Below, in pieces: positions 25,122-34,130 of a DNA stretch of 53,017 nt; positions within the stretch are counted from its first letter, which is position 1, and each line of letters starts with the position of its first letter. The stretch lies in NCBI GenBank assembly GCA_900759445.1, contig CAAEVH010000047.1, forward strand, positions 1-53,017, given 5' to 3'. The stretch comes from an uncultured Raoultella sp. GTDB taxonomy: Bacteria > Pseudomonadota > Gammaproteobacteria > Enterobacterales > Enterobacteriaceae. A model generated the notes under the pieces. It made no database searches, was not told the origin of the DNA, and saw only the letters and a list, made by a program, of their open reading frames with translations. The position numbers and the translations under genes are program-made.

Positions 25122-26441
25122 ATGCCAGTTTATTTCGACCAACTTGACCGCGTCCATTTTGCCGGTCCCAAAACAACAAATCCGCTGGCTTTTCGCCACT
25201 ACAACCCGGATGAAATCGTGCTGGGAAAAAGAATGGCAGAACACCTGCGCTTTGCCGCCTGCTACTGGCACAACTTCTGCTGGAATGGCGCCGATATGTT
25301 TGGCAGCGGTTCTTTTGAACGACCCTGGCAACAGGCGGGCGATGCGCTTAGCCAGGCAAAATATAAAGCTGACGTCGCTTTTGAATTCTTCCATAAGCTC
25401 AATGTGTCGTATTACTGCTTCCACGATGTGGACGTCTCGCCAGAAGGCGCATCGTTGAAAGAGTATCTGAATAACTTCGCCAGAATGACCGAAGTGCTGG
25501 CGCAAAAACAGCAGGAAAGCGGGGTGAAATTGCTGTGGGGGACTGCTAACTGTTTTACCAACCCGCGCTACGCCGCCGGGGCGGCAACCAACCCCGATCC
25601 GGACGTCTTTGCCTGGGCGGCAGCCCAGGTCGTTGCCGCCATGAATGCCACCCACCAGTTGGGCGGCGAAAACTATGTGCTATGGGGCGGTCGCGAAGGT
25701 TACGAATCTCTGCTGAATACGGATTTGCGCCAGGAGCGTGAGCAAATTGGCCGCTTCCTGCAGATGGTGGTTGAGCACAAACACAAAACGGGTTTCCGTG
25801 GCACCCTGCTTATCGAACCTAAACCGCAGGAGCCCACTAAGCATCAATATGATTACGATGTCGCGACGGTCTATGGCTTCCTCAAGCAATTTGGCCTGGA
25901 AAAAGAGATTAAGGTGAACATTGAGGCTAACCACGCCACGCTTGCCGGGCACTCTTTCCACCATGAAATCGCCAGCGCCATTGCTCTGGATATTTTCGGC
26001 TCCGTTGACGCCAACCGCGGTGACGCCCAGCTTGGCTGGGATACGGATCAGTTCCCGAACAGCGTAGAAGAAAACACGCTGGTCATGTACGAGATCCTTA
26101 AAGCCGGCGGCTTTACCACCGGTGGCCTGAACTTTGATGCCAAAGTCCGTCGTCAAAGCACCGACAAATATGACCTGTTCCATGGTCACATTGGCGCCAT
26201 GGATGTGATGGCGCTGGCACTCAAAAAGGCCGCTCGCATGATTGAAGACGGTCAGCTGGAGCAACGCGTTGCAAAACGCTATGCCGGCTGGAGTCGTGAA
26301 GTGGGTCAGCAAATTCTGCAGGGGCAAATGTCGCTGGCGCAAACCGCCCGGTATGCCGAACAGCATAACCTTAATCCTCAGCATCAAAGCGGACATCAGG
26401 AATTACTCGAAAACCTGGTCAATGCCTATCTCTTCGAATGA
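25122..26441 (+). CDS. xylA: Xylose isomerase
   Basis: 439 residues, [17 protein letters not shown]..., close to E. coli XylA over its length. It converts D-xylose to D-xylulose in the cytoplasm. Visible: catalytic His region [11 protein letters not shown], metal-binding [17 protein letters not shown] and [17 protein letters not shown], and [18 protein letters not shown]. Start ATG 25122 is chosen over an upstream in-frame codon because GGAG sits 7 bases before it. xylB, xylFGH and xylR do not follow, so this looks like an accessory isomerase tied to xyloside use rather than the main xyl locus. Confidence 0.93.
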   Translation: MPVYFDQLDRVHFAGPKTTNPLAFRHYNPDEIVLGKRMAEHLRFAACYWHNFCWNGADMFGSGSFERPWQQAGDALSQAKYKADVAFEFFHKLNVSYYCFHDVDVSPEGASLKEYLNNFARMTEVLAQKQQESGVKLLWGTANCFTNPRYAAGAATNPDPDVFAWAAAQVVAAMNATHQLGGENYVLWGGREGYESLLNTDLRQEREQIGRFLQMVVEHKHKTGFRGTLLIEPKPQEPTKHQYDYDVATVYGFLKQFGLEKEIKVNIEANHATLAGHSFHHEIASAIALDIFGSVDANRGDAQLGWDTDQFPNSVEENTLVMYEILKAGGFTTGGLNFDAKVRRQSTDKYDLFHGHIGAMDVMALALKKAARMIEDGQLEQRVAKRYAGWSREVGQQILQGQMSLAQTARYAEQHNLNPQHQSGHQELLENLVNAYLFE

Positions 26442-26450
26442 ATCCTGCTT

Positions 26451-26470
26451 GCATGCCCCCGCGGGGGCAT
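26451..26470 (+). terminator. GC-rich hairpin after xylA
   Basis: ATGCCCCCGCGGGGGCAT, a perfect palindrome 12 bases after the stop. Only a weak T-tract follows. Confidence 0.55.
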
Positions 26471-26971
26471 TGATTACCGGTGTCATTCATCGTGACTGAA
26501 ATTTATTGCGGCGCATTCGCGGTGAACCCGATGCGGTACTGATATATAGACGACTCCTGCGGACTGATAAATACGCTTTCTGCAACCCCGAAGAGCAGAA
26601 GAGACAGAGAATCAGCGGGCCACAGAAATGATGAGCAATTAAGTTAAAGAGAACCATCGATGAAACGGGCCTTTGGCGAAAACATCTGCCGGGGCAACAC
26701 CTGTTGTGCACGACAAACCGAGAAGGAGAGCCAAAGACCGCTGTCATCGCAATCATCAACAATGCTGGTCGATGAATTATTCGAAGACATTATTCATCTG
26801 CACCGGTGCACATCAGCAAATATCACTCATGGAGACATTATCACCAGAATAGCGTAAAGCCTCTGCGACCGTAAAAATAACAATGATATTGTTCTTATGA
26901 TAGCGACATATTCTGTCACCCAGAATGGGATTGTTATTATCTGAATACAATTAAACTATATTGAGATAGAC
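26471..26971. other. Intergenic region before the LamB-like porin
   Basis: 500 bases. A 65-codon frame at 26660-26857 has no motif or good ribosome site, so I do not call it. The last 100 bases are AT-rich and should hold the porin promoter. Confidence 0.4.
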
Positions 26972-28360
26972 ATGAACATGATAAAAAAACTTCCATTAAC
27001 TATGGCGGTTATCGCCGCGCTTTGCCCTTTTTCCTCTGTTATGGCCCAAGAATTTACTCAGGAACAAATTGACGCCATTGTGGCGAAAGCCGTCGATAAG
27101 GCGCTGGCGGACCGCCAGGCGAAAATGGACGCCGCCGCTGCAAAGAAGGTGGATCTGGAGACCAACCCACAAACTGCCGCACAGTCGCCGGATATGGCGA
27201 TTCCATTCGGTCTGAAGTTTAGTGGCTACGCCCGCTACGGCGCCCATTTCCAGACCGGCGATCAGAAATATATCGGTGTGGATGGGTCCTATAACGGTGC
27301 CTCGGCGATTGGTCGCCTGGGCAACGAAGGTAACGGCGGCGAATTCCAGATTACCAAAGCCTTTAAGAGCAGCCAGGGGGCAATCTGGGATATCAACGTG
27401 ATGTTTGACCACTGGAGCGACGAAGTTAACCTGAAAAAAGCCTACGTTGGCGTCACCAATGTGCTGGCATCCAACCCCGGGGCCTACCTCTGGGCAGGAC
27501 GTGACTTCCACCAACGTCCACAGCAGGGCATCAACGACTACTTCTGGATGAACCACGATGGCCAGGGCGCCGGGGTGAAAAACTTCGATATCGGCGGCGT
27601 GCAGTTCGATGTCGCGGCAGTTTCGCAGGTAGAGTCCTGTAGTCCGGAAGTCATGGCCGACGAGTCTAACCCATCGCGCATCACCTGTACCGGCGGCTCC
27701 GGCACCGGCGACGACGGCCACTATGCGCTGACCACCAAAACCCACAACATTAAGGCCGGGCCCATCGATGTCGAGGTCTATGCCAACTACGGTTTTGACT
27801 CCAAAGCGGTGGACAACGACGCGCAGATTGATGCCTGGCAGGGCGGACTGCTGTTGAGCCACACCAACAGCGACGACAGCGGCGTAAACAAAGTTATCCT
27901 GCGCTATTCCGATAACGCCGATAACAGCGTTTACAACAAAACGGACGGGTTGACCACCGTCTACGCCAGCTTCGAGGGCAACTATAAGTTCACCCGGCAG
28001 GCGCAGGTCGAATACCTGTTGGCCTTCCATGACTATGACAACAGTAAGGACAACACTGACAACCGCAAGAACTACGGCGCCATCGTTCGTCCGATGTACT
28101 TCTGGAACGATGTGCACTCCACCTGGCTGGAAGCGGGCTACCAGCGCGTTGACTACGATCGGGGCGGGGATAACCACGGCTGGAAGCTGACGTTGTCGCA
28201 GAACATCGCGATTGGTATGGGGCCGGAGTTCCGTCCGATGCTGCGCTTCTACGTGACCGGCGGTCAGGTCGACAACCAACGTACGGCGAAAGTGAACGGC
28301 ACCAGCGACGAACAGCTGGATTCCCTGAACGTGGGCGGCATGTTTGAGGCGTGGTTCTGA
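26972..28360 (+). CDS. LamB-type (maltoporin family) carbohydrate outer-membrane porin
   Basis: 462 residues. Signal peptide MIKKLPLTMAVIAALCPFSSVMAQ; then a coiled N-terminal segment rich in Ala/Lys (QEQIDAIVAKAVDKALADRQAKMDAAAAKK), as in ScrY/BglH-type porins; then an 18-strand-like barrel (GLKFSGYARYGAHF, LGNEGNGGEFQI, AYVGVTN..YLWAGRDFHQR, NDYFWMNHDGQGAGV) ending in the outer-membrane Phe (FEAWF). Two Cys (SCSPE, ITCTG) may form a loop disulphide. Its place after xylA suggests passage of xylo-oligosaccharides; that substrate is inferred. Confidence 0.85.
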   Translation: MNMIKKLPLTMAVIAALCPFSSVMAQEFTQEQIDAIVAKAVDKALADRQAKMDAAAAKKVDLETNPQTAAQSPDMAIPFGLKFSGYARYGAHFQTGDQKYIGVDGSYNGASAIGRLGNEGNGGEFQITKAFKSSQGAIWDINVMFDHWSDEVNLKKAYVGVTNVLASNPGAYLWAGRDFHQRPQQGINDYFWMNHDGQGAGVKNFDIGGVQFDVAAVSQVESCSPEVMADESNPSRITCTGGSGTGDDGHYALTTKTHNIKAGPIDVEVYANYGFDSKAVDNDAQIDAWQGGLLLSHTNSDDSGVNKVILRYSDNADNSVYNKTDGLTTVYASFEGNYKFTRQAQVEYLLAFHDYDNSKDNTDNRKNYGAIVRPMYFWNDVHSTWLEAGYQRVDYDRGGDNHGWKLTLSQNIAIGMGPEFRPMLRFYVTGGQVDNQRTAKVNGTSDEQLDSLNVGGMFEAWF

Positions 28361-28495
28361 TGTCACGGTAAGACGATATCCCTCTCGTGACCATGTTATC
28401 CACCAGAACTCTTAGCTTGTGATGAACAGCATCCCTGTCGGTTGGCCATCAGGCTGAGAGGATCTGGTGTGATAATGTGTCGAACATGTCCGAAT

Positions 28496-28525
28496 GGCGG
28501 TATAGCCCGTTTCAGCTATACCGCC
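28496..28525. terminator. Hairpin between the porin and yjhP genes
   Basis: GGCGGTATAGC and GCTATACCGCC, a perfect 11-bp stem with an 8-base loop, between convergent genes; can serve both. Confidence 0.65.
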
Positions 28526-28534
28526 AGCTTTACT

Positions 28535-29281
28535 TCAGCGGGCGATTAATGCAAACACGCCCCAGCCAAAGTATTCCCGGGTCCAGGTGACGTGGCGTTT
28601 GGGGGCTATCGTCAGTTCGGTTCGAACCTCCGGGGCAAAGTCATCGTCAGGGTTTTCCTCCAGCCAGCGGCGCATAGTGAGCCACTTCGCGGCTTCGTAG
28701 CGATCCCAGCCTTCCTGGTCCGCCAGCACCATTTCCACCACGTCATAGCCGAGTTGGTCGAAACAGGCGACAAGGTCGGGAAGGGGAAGGAAATCGGCCA
28801 CGGAGGAGACCCCGCAGGCCTGGGCTATCTCTTCCGTCGCGGGGATCTGACGCCAGTACGGTTCGCCAATAAGCATGATCCCGCCCGGTTTCAGACTCTG
28901 CGCCAGTAGCCCGACTGTCCCGGCAAACCCACCGGCAATCCATGTCGCGCCGACGCAGGCGGCCACATCGTATTTCTCTTCTGCAACATACCCTGCGGCA
29001 TCGTTATGAATAAAATGAACCTTACTGCTGACGCCGAGCTCTTCCGCGCGCCGCCTGGCCTGCGCGGTGAACAGCGGGCTCATATCGATGCCGGTGCCGG
29101 TAATGCCATGATCGCGCGCCCAGGTGCAGAGCATCTCACCCGAGCCGCTGCCGAGATCGAGAATGTGGGTGTCCGGCTTCATGCGTAACACGCGACCCAG
29201 GGTGGCGTACTTTTCCGGGGTGAACGGATTATGGATGCGATGTTCACTTTCGCTAATCGTAAAAATACGTGGGATATCCAT
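28535..29281 (-). CDS. yjhP: SAM-dependent methyltransferase (YjhP-like)
   Basis: 248 residues, class I methyltransferase: ILDLGSGSGEMLCTWARDHG (motif I), GTGIDMSPLF (motif II), ACVGATWIAGG and LKPGGIMLIGEPYWRQIP. It agrees closely with E. coli YjhP, whose substrate is unknown. In E. coli it lies in the order yjhX-yjhQ-yjhP; that order is kept here with yjhQ reduced to a stub. Confidence 0.85.
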   Translation of the reverse strand: MDIPRIFTISESEHRIHNPFTPEKYATLGRVLRMKPDTHILDLGSGSGEMLCTWARDHGITGTGIDMSPLFTAQARRRAEELGVSSKVHFIHNDAAGYVAEEKYDVAACVGATWIAGGFAGTVGLLAQSLKPGGIMLIGEPYWRQIPATEEIAQACGVSSVADFLPLPDLVACFDQLGYDVVEMVLADQEGWDRYEAAKWLTMRRWLEENPDDDFAPEVRTELTIAPKRHVTWTREYFGWGVFALIAR

Positions 29282-29284
29282 GAG

Positions 29285-29410
29285 TTAATACCTTTTATTG
29301 GCTTGTGCAGGAGAGCGGGAGATGGCCTTCGGGGCCTCCGGCGCGAAATAAGGCTTGTCGCTGGCATCGCTCTCGTCGGTGATATGAAAAGTAAAGTGGT
29401 CTGCGGTCAT
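29285..29410 (-). pseudogene. yjhQ: Remnant of yjhQ (GNAT acetyltransferase), internally deleted
   Basis: A 41-codon frame directly after yjhX: MTADHFTFHITDESDASD, then KPYFAPEAPKAISRSPAQANKRY. The first 18 residues resemble the start of YjhQ-type acetyltransferases (as I recall, about 180 residues); the rest is unlike a GNAT core. GGAGAG lies about 5 bases before the ATG, so the stub is probably still translated. A deletion that keeps the start and a short tail fits. YjhQ is regarded as the antidote partner of YjhX in E. coli. Confidence 0.5.
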
Positions 29411-29420
29411 CGCTCTCTCC

Positions 29421-29696
<276 letters not shown>

Positions 29697-29754
29697 TCAT
29701 CATGTGCAAAACGTGCAAACACACAGCGGTGTCCGCATTCGATTTCGGCGCATT

Positions 29755-29795
29755 GATAATCAGTCCGGCCTGAAAAGGTCGGGGAGCTGATTATC
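29755..29795. promoter_or_regulatory. Long hairpin upstream of yjhX
   Basis: GATAATCAG and CTGATTATC enclose an inner stem CCGGCCT-gaaa-AGGTCGG. About 75 bases upstream of the yjhX ATG, it could be a leader structure or terminator of leftward transcription. Use unknown. Confidence 0.5.
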
Positions 29796-29928
29796 GGATG
29801 ATGACATTCTCCAGCATCAAAGCCTCGGGTTGAGTAGATAGGTATTTACGGGGTGAATGATAACACCTGTTTTTTATCAGGGAATAGCCCAGGTTAAAAA
29901 GTGTGATCCGGATAAACTCGCCTGACGC

Positions 29929-30174
29929 TCAGCGCTGATACCAGCCGGCTACCACTTCCGCCAGATCGTCTTCGACCGTATAGAAATAACAGGCCGGGAT
30001 CTTCAGCACTTCTGCCAGCCGACAGGCCAGCGCGAAGTCGGGAGTGTGGATGCCGCGTTCATACTGGTTCATCCGCGCACTCGCCGTCGCCTCATCAATA
30101 CCCGCGAGGATACCCAGTTTTTGTTGGGAAAGTCCCGTTCTGAGGCGTGCTTCTTTTAAACGGTGCGGCAGCAT
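29929..30174 (-). CDS. XRE-family HTH regulator
   Basis: 81 residues: MLPHRLKEARLRTGLSQQKLGILAGIDEATASARMNQYERGIHTPDFALACRLAEVLKIPACYFYTVEDDLAEVV. HTH in residues about 5-60 and a conserved tail for dimer contacts. Divergent from the Ner-like gene; the 125-base gap carries two perfect palindromes it may bind. A broken relative of this gene lies at 19637-19818. Confidence 0.82.
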   Translation of the reverse strand: MLPHRLKEARLRTGLSQQKLGILAGIDEATASARMNQYERGIHTPDFALACRLAEVLKIPACYFYTVEDDLAEVVAGWYQR

Positions 30175-30196
30175 GATGATCCTGAAAGACTGGAAA

Positions 30197-30250
30197 CAGA
30201 ATCACGATTCTGGGAGCTGTTAGTTGAAAATGTACTAAGTATTACTTAGT
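30197..30250. promoter_or_regulatory. Two perfect palindromes between divergent HTH genes
   Basis: CAGAAT-cacg-ATTCTG at 30197-30212 and ACTAAGT-att-ACTTAGT at 30234-30250. Both sit in the divergent promoter region of two small DNA-binding proteins and look like one operator for each. Confidence 0.6.
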
Positions 30251-30299
30251 GTGTTGGTGGTAATATGAACGGCTTCACTAACGCAAAGGAATGAATGAG

Positions 30300-30560
30300 A
30301 TGAACAGAACTGATATGCATCCGGCTGATATCATTGCGCAATTAAAAAAGCGTAACCTGTCTCTGGCGGCGGTGTCCCGCCAGGCGGGACTGAGCTCGTC
30401 AACGTTAGCCAACACGCTGTCTCGCCCCTGGCCTAAAGGGGAGTTTTTGATCGCGCAGGCGCTGGGTATCGACCCTGCGGAAATATGGCCGAGTCGCTAC
30501 TTCGATCGGCAGGGCAATCCGATCGACAGGATGAAACGGATTCGTGTAAAGGGTGAATAA
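30300..30560 (+). CDS. Ner/SfsB-like (Nlp family) HTH DNA-binding protein
   Basis: 86 residues: MHPADIIAQLKKRNLSLAAVSRQAGLSSSTLANTLSRPWPKGEFLIAQALGIDPAEIWPSRYFD is the Mu Ner / SfsB pattern. ATG 30300 is preferred because AAGGA lies about 9 bases upstream; the ATG at 30291 would be one base from it. E. coli SfsB is linked with sugar metabolism. No prophage structural genes are present, so it is a stand-alone regulator. Confidence 0.8.
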   Translation: MNRTDMHPADIIAQLKKRNLSLAAVSRQAGLSSSTLANTLSRPWPKGEFLIAQALGIDPAEIWPSRYFDRQGNPIDRMKRIRVKGE

Positions 30561-30960
30561 TCCACGTGGGACGGCAGGAGCGGATGCCCATCCGCAGGGC
30601 AGTAGACCCGGCTACCGGCTGGCGTTAATCACCGGCGGTATAGCGTGACCGTGGGGGAAGGGCGCGTCCTGGTTTCCGCAGCTATTTAAACCCGCCGCAC
30701 GCCCATCTGTTCAGCAGGTTTTTACCCGTGTTTAGCCCGCCCGGCCTGCCCGCAGAGCCGGTTCATTTTCTCATTTGTTCCTGTTTTCTCTCATGACATT
30801 GATGCCTGCGGCACAGGCATGACCCTTGATCGCAAAATACGAAAACGACTCCGTGAAATATCAGGCGTATTGCTATTGTGCGAAGCTGAGATGGCGATTG
30901 ATGTTACCGGCTACTTTTAACAGACATATGGCCATCCGGGTGTTTAAGCGGTTAAAATAA
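30561..30960. other. Intergenic region without a recognised gene
   Basis: 400 bases between the Ner-like gene and the csp promoter. It contains several short GC-rich inverted segments but no open frame with coding character. Confidence 0.4.
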
Positions 30961-30977
30961 AAAAACATAAACCTTGC

Positions 30978-31179
30978 TATAATAATTTCTCTATGTCTTA
31001 ATAACGTCATCGGTTTGGAACACAGACCTTATGAAAGCAGTTTTAGTAAAGCAGTCCTCAGTTCAAGAGCTATCCACAGATACCCTTCTTCATGAGCCTC
31101 CTCCTAAGTGCCAAATAAGTAACTCTAAATACAGGCCATCATCGCCGCTCTTAGTGGCTCATTAATTAAGGAAGTATCT
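30978..31179 (+). promoter_or_regulatory. Promoter and long cold-shock leader of the csp gene
   Basis: TATAAT at 30978-30983 is a -10 candidate. From 31010 the sequence follows the E. coli cspA 5' leader as I recall it: CGGTTTGGAACACAGACC (cold-box region), then AAAGCAGT, TTCAAGAGCTATC, GATACCC, and a distal TCGCCG element before AAGGAAG and the ATG at 31180. Such leaders fold differently in the cold to favour translation. A 44-codon frame inside it (31031-31165) is most likely chance. Confidence 0.7.
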
Positions 31180-31392
31180 ATGTCTAATAAAATGACTGGT
31201 TTAGTAAAATGGTTTAACGCAGATAAAGGTTTTGGCTTTATCACTCCGAACGATGGCAGCAAAGATGTATTCGTACATTTCTCTGCAATCCAGAGTGACA
31301 ACTTCAAGACCCTTGATGAAGGCCAGCAGGTTTCTTTCACCATTGAAAATGGCGCGAAAGGCCCGGCAGCCGGCAACGTCACTCCGCTGTAA
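31180..31392 (+). CDS. cspA: CspA-family cold-shock RNA chaperone
   Basis: 70 residues: [70 protein letters not shown]. Both nucleic-acid-binding motifs are present ([16 protein letters not shown]). It melts RNA structure in the cold. It is closest to the CspA/B/G group; which paralogue this is cannot be decided from one gene. Confidence 0.93.
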   Translation: MSNKMTGLVKWFNADKGFGFITPNDGSKDVFVHFSAIQSDNFKTLDEGQQVSFTIENGAKGPAAGNVTPL

Positions 31393-31471
31393 GCCGCGCT
31401 CATTATCAGCGACGTTTACAATAGCGATGAAGGCGATAGCCTGAGCAGATAAGCTCTGCTGATAATAAATG

Positions 31472-31494
31472 AACCCGCCCTGTGCGGGTTTTTT
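31472..31494 (+). terminator. Intrinsic terminator of the csp gene
   Basis: AACCCGC-cctgt-GCGGGTTTTTT: short GC stem followed by six T. Confidence 0.85.
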
Positions 31495-31598
31495 GTTGCA
31501 TGCAGTTTGCCGAATTAACCTCCCTTCTTCGCTCAAAACGGGCGGCTCACCCCGTAAAAATAAAATAAGATGCAGATGCAAAATACCTGAAAAAATAA

Positions 31599-31616
31599 AC
31601 GGCGCCGCTGCGCCGT
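31599..31616 (-). terminator. Intrinsic terminator of yqaE
   Basis: Read leftwards: ACGGCGC-agcg-GCGCCGT followed by TTATTTTTT. Confidence 0.8.
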
Positions 31617-31630
31617 CATGATGATATTGG

Positions 31631-31789
31631 TTAATCGCGCGTTTGTACCCAGAATGCGTGAATCAGGCCGGGGATATAACCCAGCAATGTCAGGACAATA
31701 TTCAGAATAAATGCCCAGCCAAATCCTTTACCCAGTAATACGCCAAGTGGCGGCAAAATAATCGTTAAAACAATTCTCCAGAATCCCAT
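31631..31789 (-). CDS. yqaE: YqaE/Pmp3-family small membrane protein
   Basis: 52 residues: MGFWRIVLTIILPPLGVLLGKGFGWAFILNIVLTLLGYIPGLIHAFWVQTRD. Two hydrophobic helices joined by a Gly/Lys turn, and the family motifs PPLGV and TLLGYIPGLIHAFW, identify Pmp3/UPF0057. These proteins affect membrane potential under stress. It is followed by a good terminator, which supports an independent transcript. Confidence 0.9.
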   Translation of the reverse strand: MGFWRIVLTIILPPLGVLLGKGFGWAFILNIVLTLLGYIPGLIHAFWVQTRD

Positions 31790-32008
31790 ACCTACTCCCT
31801 ATAAAATCAACGTAGAAACCGGTGACGTTATCTTTAAGCATAGTAATTTTAACTGAGACTGCCAGTTTGCCTGCCGTGCTGACTTTGCGCACAGATCATC
31901 GATTATCCGCTTTCTGCCCATTTTCCTGATCAGGTCAACGATCGCCCGGGATACCTTCGCTAGTATCATTTCGGCTGACCAGGAAAACAAATAAGGAGAA
32001 CTATCGTC

Positions 32009-32347
32009 ATGTTTAATCTGACCCGGGTAATGAAAAAAACGATCTTGACCGGCGCCATGCTGATGGCGTCCACCTCATTGTGGGCGGCTGAGCACTGGAT
32101 TGATGTCCGCACCGCAGACCAGTTCCAGGATACGCATGTTGAAGGGGCGGTGAATATTCCCCTGAAACAGCTGGATGCGCGCATCGGCGAAGTGGCAAAA
32201 GATAAGAACGACACGCTGCACCTGTACTGCAATACGGGGAACCAGTCCGGCAAAGCAGAAAAAATGCTGCAAGGCATGGGCTATAAGAATGCCGTCAACG
32301 AAGGCGGGCTGAAGGATGTCGAGAAAACGCAGAAAATGGTGAAGTAA
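32009..32347 (+). CDS. pspE: Periplasmic rhodanese PspE-like thiosulfate sulfurtransferase
   Basis: 112 residues. N-terminal signal peptide (MKKTILTGAMLMASTSLWA), then AEHWIDVRTADQFQDTHVEGAVNIPL and the active-site loop LYCNTGNQSG with the catalytic Cys. Single-domain rhodanese. GGAG lies about 10 bases before ATG 32009; an inner ATG at 32030 has no ribosome site. Not next to pspABCD here, so phage-shock control is not implied. Confidence 0.88.
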   Translation: MFNLTRVMKKTILTGAMLMASTSLWAAEHWIDVRTADQFQDTHVEGAVNIPLKQLDARIGEVAKDKNDTLHLYCNTGNQSGKAEKMLQGMGYKNAVNEGGLKDVEKTQKMVK

Positions 32348-32562
32348 TCCGCTTGCTCCAGCGCGATAAGGTGCCTTAAATCCCTCTTTTTGCCCTGCTC
32401 CGGCTTCACCTGCGCGGCTCACGCGTCTGTTGTCGTCGAGTGATAAAATCAGGAGCATGTCTGGCGGAGAATCCGCGGCGATGGATCGGCTGGCCTTGAT
32501 AGGGTCAGCCGGGCAGGGCTACCGCGCGGCAGCAGGCGCGATGCCGCTGCCGGCGGTATCTG

Positions 32563-34107
32563 TCAGTTCAGTACCGAGGTGGGTTCGCCCGCCTTTACTC
32601 GCTCGGGCGGGGTGTCACCCCAGAGCGTGTCGTAGCGATAACCCGTCAGGTCTTCAACCACATGGCGCGCTTCAGGCGTGACGTCCTGTTTAAGACCGTT
32701 CGCCTTCAGGCGCTCAATCTCATCGACAAAAATCTTGTGCGTACGTTTGTTCAGATGGAAGGTCAGCGCCTGCCACAGGGCAATCAGCAGCAGCACGGCG
32801 GTGCCGGCAAACAGCAGTGTCGCGATGGTATTAATCGCTTCCTGAGGCTGAGTCAGGCTCCCTTTCACGAAGCCGCCGCTTTGCAACAGCAGGCCCACGG
32901 CAAAGGTGGCGATTGCGACCGTCGTTTTACGCGAGAATGTCATCACCGCGGCAAACAGGCCTTCACGACGCTGGCGGGTAATCATTTCGTCAATATCGGG
33001 AATAAACGGGAAGACGTTCCACGGCGTAAATTCCAGCACGCAGCGGCCGACCTGATAGATACCTGCGATGATCACCAGCAGCATGACCTTGTTGTCGGTC
33101 GGGAACTGATACACCAGGAAGAAGCCGCCGAGGCACAGCAGCATCAGGCTATAGGCGAAGACATAGAGGCGAGAGGGACCATACTTAATGATCGCCACGC
33201 CCGCCGCCAGCGTAACCGGGAGCCCGACGATACTCATCGACAGCAGCGTGCCCGCCAGTGAGGATGAGACGTTCAGGCAGTAGACGCAGAAAAAGACGAA
33301 CACGGTGTTGTAGACGTCCTTCGCCGTGAAGGAAAAGAGATAAATCGCCAGGTGCTTACGGAACGCCCGCACCTTCAGGGTAGAGGCATACTCCTTAAAC
33401 AGGTTGCCAAAGGCGATAAGCTTCTCGGCCGCCGTGGTCGACTTGCGCTCTTTTTCCATTTCCGCCAGCATTTCCGGCGTCAGTTCGCGTTCCCAGGTCA
33501 CTTTCCACGAGATAAAGACGCAGACCATAAACATCACGGCAAACACCACGCCGTTAACCAGATAGGCATCCGCATTGTTTTCACCCAGCGCGCCAATCAG
33601 CAGACCGGGGATAAAGGTGGCGAGAAAGGTCCCGGATGCCGACAGGAACATACGGCATGTGGACAGTTTGGTCCGGCTATTAAAATCTTTGGTCATCTCG
33701 GAGGGCAGCGTTTCCCACGGGATAAGCACCATAGCGGCAATGATCTCAAAGGCCAGATACACCGCGAGATAGAACCAGTAGTTCATGCCGTTTAGCCACA
33801 GCAGGGTGTAAACCAGCATGAGCGGTGCGCCGATCAGCAGGAAAAACCGCCGCCGGCCAAATTTCTTACCCAAATAGTTTTTATAAAAATGGTCCGTGAA
33901 GCTGCCCATAAACAGGCTGACGATGGCATCCACGATACGCGCGATCGCAACAATCGACGCCGCTTCAATCGGCGACAGGCCGACAAAGGTGGTATAAAAG
34001 AAAAGCAGCCATGCGCCAATGACGGTAAATGCGCCGCCACCCATAATATCCGTCAGACCGTAGCCGATACTGACGGGGATGGTCACTTTTCTGTTCTTAC
34101 GAGTCAT
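32563..34107 (-). CDS. GPH-family (UidB-like) hexuronide/glycoside transporter
   Basis: 514 residues, about 12 membrane spans: VSIGYGLTDIMGGGAFTVIGAWLLFFYTTF, ARIVDAIVSLFMGSFTDHFYKNYLGKKFGRRRFFLLIGAP (family signature loop), VLIPWETLPSEM. Lies 23 bases behind uxaC, so it probably imports a glucuronate- or galacturonate-containing sugar. AGGGAT precedes the ATG. The C-terminal 60 residues are a cytoplasmic tail. Confidence 0.8.
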   Translation of the reverse strand: MTRKNRKVTIPVSIGYGLTDIMGGGAFTVIGAWLLFFYTTFVGLSPIEAASIVAIARIVDAIVSLFMGSFTDHFYKNYLGKKFGRRRFFLLIGAPLMLVYTLLWLNGMNYWFYLAVYLAFEIIAAMVLIPWETLPSEMTKDFNSRTKLSTCRMFLSASGTFLATFIPGLLIGALGENNADAYLVNGVVFAVMFMVCVFISWKVTWERELTPEMLAEMEKERKSTTAAEKLIAFGNLFKEYASTLKVRAFRKHLAIYLFSFTAKDVYNTVFVFFCVYCLNVSSSLAGTLLSMSIVGLPVTLAAGVAIIKYGPSRLYVFAYSLMLLCLGGFFLVYQFPTDNKVMLLVIIAGIYQVGRCVLEFTPWNVFPFIPDIDEMITRQRREGLFAAVMTFSRKTTVAIATFAVGLLLQSGGFVKGSLTQPQEAINTIATLLFAGTAVLLLIALWQALTFHLNKRTHKIFVDEIERLKANGLKQDVTPEARHVVEDLTGYRYDTLWGDTPPERVKAGEPTSVLN

Positions 34108-34130
34108 GGTTTATCCCTGTATCTGACGGG

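Noticed and set aside
26660..26857. 65-codon frame between xylA and the porin gene
   Set aside because: No motif, no good start signal, no coding bias seen.
26996..28366. 456-codon leftward frame opposite the porin
   Set aside because: Antisense shadow of a high-GC coding region; the plus strand has a full porin with signal peptide.
31031..31165. Small ORF (MKAVLVKQSS...) upstream of the csp gene
   Set aside because: It lies entirely in the conserved csp leader RNA and its base pattern follows the leader, not codons.
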